DNA of 64,000 nt, taken from DATAPE01 sp034667525 (lineage in GTDB: Bacteria; Actinomycetota; CADDZG01; WHSQ01). The notes beneath the pieces were generated by a model. It did no database searches. It was not told where the DNA came from and saw only the letters and a list, made by a program, of their open reading frames with translations. Shown piece by piece: positions 60,224 to 64,000 of this stretch; positions within the stretch are counted from its first letter, which is position 1, and each line of letters starts with the position of its first letter. A program made the position numbers and the translations under genes. The stretch covers positions 38,340 through 102,339 of the forward strand of contig JAXDJO010000018.1 in assembly GCA_034667525.1 (NCBI GenBank). The letters run 5' to 3'.

Positions 60224-61600
60224 CTAGTGGTGCATCAAGAGCTTTACGAGGTCGCCGCGACGCGCGGGCTTCTGCGTTCGTGCCTCGGCCTTGTCCGCGC
60301 TGGCCGTCACCTTGAGACCCAGGTTCACGCCGATCCACCGCAGGGGCTCGGGCTCCCATCTCTTGGAGTGATGCCCCACCCAGGGAAGATGCACGAGGTC
60401 GCTATCGCGCTCGAGGATCAGATCGCACAGTGTCCTGCCGGCCAGGTTGGATACTGCGACGCCATCGCCGACATAACCGCCCGCCCAGCCCATCCCGGTG
60501 GCGCGGTCCAAGCCCACGGAGCTGAACCAGTCTCGTGGCACGCCCAATGCGCCTCCCCAGCGGTGCGTGATCCGAGCTTCCCGAGCAGCTGGGAACAGAT
60601 CCACGAGAACACGAGCCAACTCGTCGAAGACGTGTGGCTCGCGATCGAAGCTGTCGTCGATGCGCGACGCGAAATGGTAGGGAGCACCCCGGCCCCCCAG
60701 GGCGATCCGGTCGTCGGATGTGCGCTGGCCGTATATGAGCAGATGGCGCCCGTCGTTCAGCGTCTCGTACGAGCCCCAACCGACCTCGTTCCAGAACGAC
60801 GAAGGAAGGGGCTCGGTCGCGATCATCAGTGAATACAGGGGTATCAAGGTTCGCGGCTGAGGCGAAAGGCCGTCGGTGTAGCCCTCGGTTGCTCGGATCA
60901 CGATGTCGGCTCGCACGGTTCCGTGGTCCGTGACGACGCGGCGGGGTTCTATGGATGTCGCCTGGGTTTGCTCGAATAACTTGCCGCCCCGTTTCTCGAC
61001 CGCGTCGGCCACCCCTCGAACCAGACGCGCGGGGTGGACCCGGGCGCAGTGAGGCGTGTATGCGGCACCCAGATTGCGCGACAGGCGCAGGCGCCCTGCG
61101 GCCTCTTCGGGCTCCAGCCAGCGATAGTCGTCCTCACCGAACCCCCACGAGCGATCCTCGTCAACCTCCGAGCGAACCCGCTCCATCTGAGAGGGCGCAG
61201 TGACGAAAGTCAGAGTGCCGCCTCTGTGGAAACGGGCATCGATCCCCTCGCATTCGGCAACGCGGCCAACCTCTTCTACGGTTCCGAACAGCTCCTTCTG
61301 CATCGCGACCGCTGCCTCTCGGCCGTGGCTGTGTGCGATGGCATCACGGGTGGCCGCGAACAGGGCGGAGCACCACCCCCCATTGCGCCCGGAGGCACCG
61401 AAGCCGGCAATCTCCTTTTCGATGACCGCCACGCGCAGGTGCGGGTCGGCTTGCAGCAGGTAGAACGCCGTCCACAGCCCGGTATACCCGGCCCCCACGA
61501 TGGCGACATCGGCATCGGTGTCACCGGCCAACGGGGGCCGCGGCGTCAGGTTGTCGCCGACGTCGTCCAACCACAGGCTGAATTTGCGATAGTCCTTCAC
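60224..61600 (-). CDS. FAD-dependent amine or amino acid oxidase (PuuB/DAO-like)
   Basis: A 458-residue DAO-superfamily flavoprotein: FAD loop DVAIVGAGYTGLWTAFYLL (about residues 30-48), GFGASGRNGGWCSALF (the GxSGRNGG hallmark of the gamma-glutamylputrescine oxidase group), IVIRATEGYTDGLSP and GMGWAGGYVGDGVAVSNLAGR near the end. Such enzymes oxidise an amine to an aldehyde plus ammonia. Divergent from the agmatinase-like gene and upstream of the D-aminopeptidase. GTG 61600 with TAGGTT 8 bases upstream, possibly leaderless; the frame continues to 61642 with no conserved sequence. Confidence 0.88.
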   Translation of the reverse strand: MKDYRKFSLWLDDVGDNLTPRPPLAGDTDADVAIVGAGYTGLWTAFYLLQADPHLRVAVIEKEIAGFGASGRNGGWCSALFAATRDAIAHSHGREAAVAMQKELFGTVEEVGRVAECEGIDARFHRGGTLTFVTAPSQMERVRSEVDEDRSWGFGEDDYRWLEPEEAAGRLRLSRNLGAAYTPHCARVHPARLVRGVADAVEKRGGKLFEQTQATSIEPRRVVTDHGTVRADIVIRATEGYTDGLSPQPRTLIPLYSLMIATEPLPSSFWNEVGWGSYETLNDGRHLLIYGQRTSDDRIALGGRGAPYHFASRIDDSFDREPHVFDELARVLVDLFPAAREARITHRWGGALGVPRDWFSSVGLDRATGMGWAGGYVGDGVAVSNLAGRTLCDLILERDSDLVHLPWVGHHSKRWEPEPLRWIGVNLGLKVTASADKAEARTQKPARRGDLVKLLMHH

Positions 61601-61640
61601 GGCACGACAACCTAATCGACATCGCCGCGAGAGGAGCCGC

Positions 61641-62633
61641 ATGCGCGTGACCAGCCGGGGAGAGCCAGCTTATGCAGGAGTTGTCGATACCTTCCAGAAG
61701 GTCCCCTACGCGCCGGATGCAGGCGACCTGGCGGGCGCCGACGTAGCGATAGTCGGTGCCCCGATGGACGATCTGGTCACCTTTCGCCCGGGAACGCGGT
61801 TCGGACCGCGTGAGATCCGGCTCGCCAGCGACGCAGGTGATTACCCCCAGGCGTGGCACATGGACCTTGGCATCGATCCTTTCGAGGAGTTGGTCATCGT
61901 CGACCACGGTGATGCTGCGGTCCGGCCCGGCGATCCGTACGCGAGCCATAAAGCACTTCGCGACCTCGTTGGGACCGTAGTGGACGCGGGTTGCATCCCG
62001 GTGATCCTCGGCGGGGATCATTCGATCGCCTATCCAGATATCTCGGCGCTCGCGTCCCGCCATCCTTCAGGATCCGTGGCCGTCGTCCAGTTCGACACCC
62101 ACACCGATACGGCCACCGAGAACTGGGGGGTGGAATGGTCCCATGGGACCCCCTTCCGCAACCTGGTGGACGATGGCGTGCTACCTGGCAACTGCCTGAT
62201 CCAGGTGGGACTGCGGGGTTATTGGCCTTTCAAAGAGGAGTTCGATTGGGCCCGGGGGGCCGGCGTGCGGTGGCATCGGATGGAGGAGGTGACCGACCGT
62301 GGGATAGGTTTCGTGATCGATCGGATCGTGGAGCAGACCGCCGACGCCGAGCACCTGTTCCTGTCGGTCGACGTTGATGTCCTCGACCCGGCCTTCGCGC
62401 CGGGGACCGGAACCCCGGAACCGGGCGGGATGACCACCCGGGAGCTCTTGGCCGCCGTTCGAAGGCTGGCCCGAGAGCGTAGTGTGGTGGGGATCGAGGT
62501 GGTCGAGGTATCACCGCCCTACGATCAGTCGGGGATCACGGCAATGGCAGCTCATCGCGTGGTCCTGGAAACGTTATCGGCAGTCGCTCTGCGTCGTTCG
62601 GGGCGGAAGGCCAGACCTGAGGAGGACCAGTGA
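61641..62633 (+). CDS. Agmatinase/ureohydrolase family protein
   Basis: A 330-residue ureohydrolase. Manganese ligands: VILGGDHSIAY (GGDHS, about residue 126), VVQFDTHTDTATENWG (DxHxD, Thr replaces the usual Ala) and LFLSVDVDVLDPAFAPGTGTPEPGG (DxDxxDP). These remove urea from guanidino compounds such as agmatine, guanidinobutyrate or guanidinopropionate; the loop length near residue 150-170 does not single one out. Start ATG 61641 with GAGGAG upstream. The stop overlaps the aminotransferase start (GTGA). Divergent from the FAD oxidase. Confidence 0.92.
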   Translation: MRVTSRGEPAYAGVVDTFQKVPYAPDAGDLAGADVAIVGAPMDDLVTFRPGTRFGPREIRLASDAGDYPQAWHMDLGIDPFEELVIVDHGDAAVRPGDPYASHKALRDLVGTVVDAGCIPVILGGDHSIAYPDISALASRHPSGSVAVVQFDTHTDTATENWGVEWSHGTPFRNLVDDGVLPGNCLIQVGLRGYWPFKEEFDWARGAGVRWHRMEEVTDRGIGFVIDRIVEQTADAEHLFLSVDVDVLDPAFAPGTGTPEPGGMTTRELLAAVRRLARERSVVGIEVVEVSPPYDQSGITAMAAHRVVLETLSAVALRRSGRKARPEEDQ

Positions 62634-63991
62634 CTCTCACGGAAGCGATCACCGAGCGGGCGGGAACACTTCTTACTGAGGAGCTCAAAGGGTATGAGGC
62701 TCGCACGCCTCGCTCCAAAGCCCTCTATGAGCGCGCCGAGAAGGCGATGCCGTTCGGAGTTACCTCGAGCTTCCAGGCGGGGGACCCTTACCCCATCTAT
62801 CTCAAGAGCGGGAAGGGGAGCCGGGTGGTCGACGTCGATGGCCACTCCTACGTCGACTTCCATAACGGTTTCGGGACGATGGTGGTGGGCCACTGCCATC
62901 CGAAGGTGATCGCCGCGATCGAGCGAGCGGCTGCCAACGGCACCCACTTCGCCGCTACGACCGAGGCCGCGGTCGTCCTGGCTGAAGAGATCAACAGGCG
63001 TTTCGGGCTCGAGAAGATCCGTTTCACGAACTCGGGCACAGAGGCAACCATGGACGCGGTTCGGTTGGGCCGAGCGGCGGCCGGCAAGGACGTTCTGCTG
63101 AAGATTGAGGGTTCCTACCACGGCCACCACGATGCGGTGATGTTCTCGGTGGTGCCGAGCATGGATTCGAGCGGGCCCACCGAGCGCCCGTGGTCGGTTC
63201 CGTTCTCCCGGGGGATCCCACCCGACGCGGCCGAATACACGATGATCGTGCCGTTCAACGACATCCAAGGACTCGAGCAGACGCTCGCCGAGCACGGCTC
63301 CCGCATCGGGGCTCTGATCATGGAGCCGGTCATGATGAACATCGGCATCGTCTTGCCGGCCCCCGGCTACCTCGAAAAGGTGCGTGAGCTCTGCGACAAG
63401 TACGGGGTCGTCTTGATCTTTGATGAGGTCAAGACCGGCGTGACAATCGCGCCGGGTGGTGCGACCGAGATGTTCGGCGTCCAGCCGGACCTGGTCTGCC
63501 TCGCGAAGGCGATCGGTGGGGGCACGCCCGTAGGGGCGTTCGGGGGCAAGGCCTCGGTCATGGACGAGATCGAGCACGGGGTCGCAGCTCTCGGCACCTT
63601 CAACGGCAATCCGGTCTCGATGGCCGCAGGTGTGGCAACGCTCACCGAGGTGCTGACACCCGACGCCTACGAGCTGCTGGGCAAGCTCGGTACGCGGTTG
63701 GCCGGCGGTTGCCAGAAGGCTCTCGACGCGGCTGGTATCGCCGCGGTGACGACCGACCTCGGATGTAAGGGATCGATCACCTTCAGGGATCGCCCGCTCG
63801 AGCGGTACCGCGACTACCAGGACATCGACGACTCGATGTTCGATCCGTTCTGGTATTGGATGATCAATCGCGACGTCTACCAGACCCCGGGCAAGGAAGA
63901 GCAGTGGACGATCTCGGTGCAGCACTCAGAGGAAGACATCGATCTCTTCGTAGACGTTTTCGGCGACTACTGCACTCAGGTAACTCACTAG
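62630..63991 (+). CDS. Class III aminotransferase, glutamate-1-semialdehyde aminomutase-like
   Basis: A 453-residue PLP enzyme: VVDVDGHSYVDFHNGFGTMV, FTNSGTEATMDAVRLGRAA, IEGSYHGHHDAVM, ALIMEPVMMNIGIV, VLIFDEVKTGVTIAPGGA and LVCLAKAIGGGTPVGAF with the PLP lysine. The layout follows HemL more than ornithine or GABA aminotransferases, but it sits beside an agmatinase, not in a heme cluster, so it is probably a transaminase or aminomutase of an amine-degradation route. Start GTG 62630, after TGAGGAGGACCA. It ends just inside the window. Confidence 0.88.
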   Translation: MTLTEAITERAGTLLTEELKGYEARTPRSKALYERAEKAMPFGVTSSFQAGDPYPIYLKSGKGSRVVDVDGHSYVDFHNGFGTMVVGHCHPKVIAAIERAAANGTHFAATTEAAVVLAEEINRRFGLEKIRFTNSGTEATMDAVRLGRAAAGKDVLLKIEGSYHGHHDAVMFSVVPSMDSSGPTERPWSVPFSRGIPPDAAEYTMIVPFNDIQGLEQTLAEHGSRIGALIMEPVMMNIGIVLPAPGYLEKVRELCDKYGVVLIFDEVKTGVTIAPGGATEMFGVQPDLVCLAKAIGGGTPVGAFGGKASVMDEIEHGVAALGTFNGNPVSMAAGVATLTEVLTPDAYELLGKLGTRLAGGCQKALDAAGIAAVTTDLGCKGSITFRDRPLERYRDYQDIDDSMFDPFWYWMINRDVYQTPGKEEQWTISVQHSEEDIDLFVDVFGDYCTQVTH

Positions 63992-64000
63992 CGTTTTCTT

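Noticed and set aside
62552..63925. 457-residue frame on the minus strand
   Set aside because: Antisense to the class III aminotransferase; repetitive DHH/RR-rich composition and no recognised motif.
1..64000. tRNA, rRNA, CRISPR, insertion sequences, phage genes
   Set aside because: Looked for T-loop GGTTCGAATCC-like sequences, tandem repeats, transposase motifs and terminal repeats by eye and saw none convincing; a tRNAscan-SE or Infernal run would settle the RNA part.

Overview
The window is high-GC DNA from a bacterium that looks like an uncultured or little-studied member of the Actinomycetota. The evidence is indirect but consistent: a Ddn-type F420-dependent oxidoreductase, a DUF5709 protein, a DUF4395-thioredoxin fusion, a DinB/DUF664 protein of the mycothiol-linked kind, an ECF42-type sigma factor beside its DGPF (YCII) partner, a TrpB2 tryptophan synthase beta chain, a LigD-type polymerase domain, and many genes whose start codon lies 6-7 bases after a TANNNT box (leaderless transcripts). 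About 60 intact protein genes, three clear gene relics and several terminators and operators are supported. I saw no rRNA, tRNA, CRISPR array, insertion sequence or phage module.

Layout. 1-5.3 kb: a secreted RTX-repeat protein, a heavily frameshifted GGDEF-EAL pseudogene, and an LtrA membrane protein. 5.3-17.6 kb: housekeeping and accessory singletons (DUF4395-thioredoxin, secreted beta-propeller, DoxX, SIS isomerase, GNATs, DinB, TfoX, SDR, VOC, M14 carboxypeptidase, F420 enzyme) ending with the ECF42/DGPF pair. 17.8-23.5 kb: a decayed ferritin-like gene and then a cyclic-di-GMP signalling block: a PAS-GGDEF cyclase, a hybrid histidine kinase, a 70-residue DHp-like protein and a receiver-HD-GYP phosphodiesterase, the last three translationally coupled. 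23.6-31.2 kb: sulfotransferase, a relic of a Tet(M)/EF-G-type GTPase, DUF6159 and DUF4389 membrane proteins, an AlkZ-like winged-helix protein, a candidate 31-residue peptide gene with its own terminator, TrpB2 and a methyltransferase. 31.2-40.4 kb: a large cysteine-rich secreted protein of unknown function, small zinc-knuckle and charged proteins, an MBL-rhodanese enzyme, an HtrA protease beside an orphan response regulator, and an ABC-2 exporter.

40.4-49.3 kb is one tight operon: a variant M20 peptidase, a creatininase-family amidohydrolase, an S66 (MccF-like) carboxypeptidase and a complete five-gene Dpp/Opp peptide importer. It looks like a system that imports a peptide or amide-linked compound and opens it inside the cell. 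49.3-59.4 kb: a YtcJ-like amidohydrolase, VOC protein, a thioredoxin-reductase-like enzyme with a degenerate receiver, a PfkB kinase next to a lone DppB-type permease, a LigD polymerase domain, an OmpR/HK two-component pair and a histidine phosphatase. 59.4-64 kb: a second catabolic group made of an M55 (DppA) D-aminopeptidase, a PuuB-like FAD oxidase, an agmatinase-family ureohydrolase and a class III aminotransferase, which suggests use of D-amino acid peptides and amine or guanidino compounds. The two catabolic groups may serve related substrates, but the window does not prove it.
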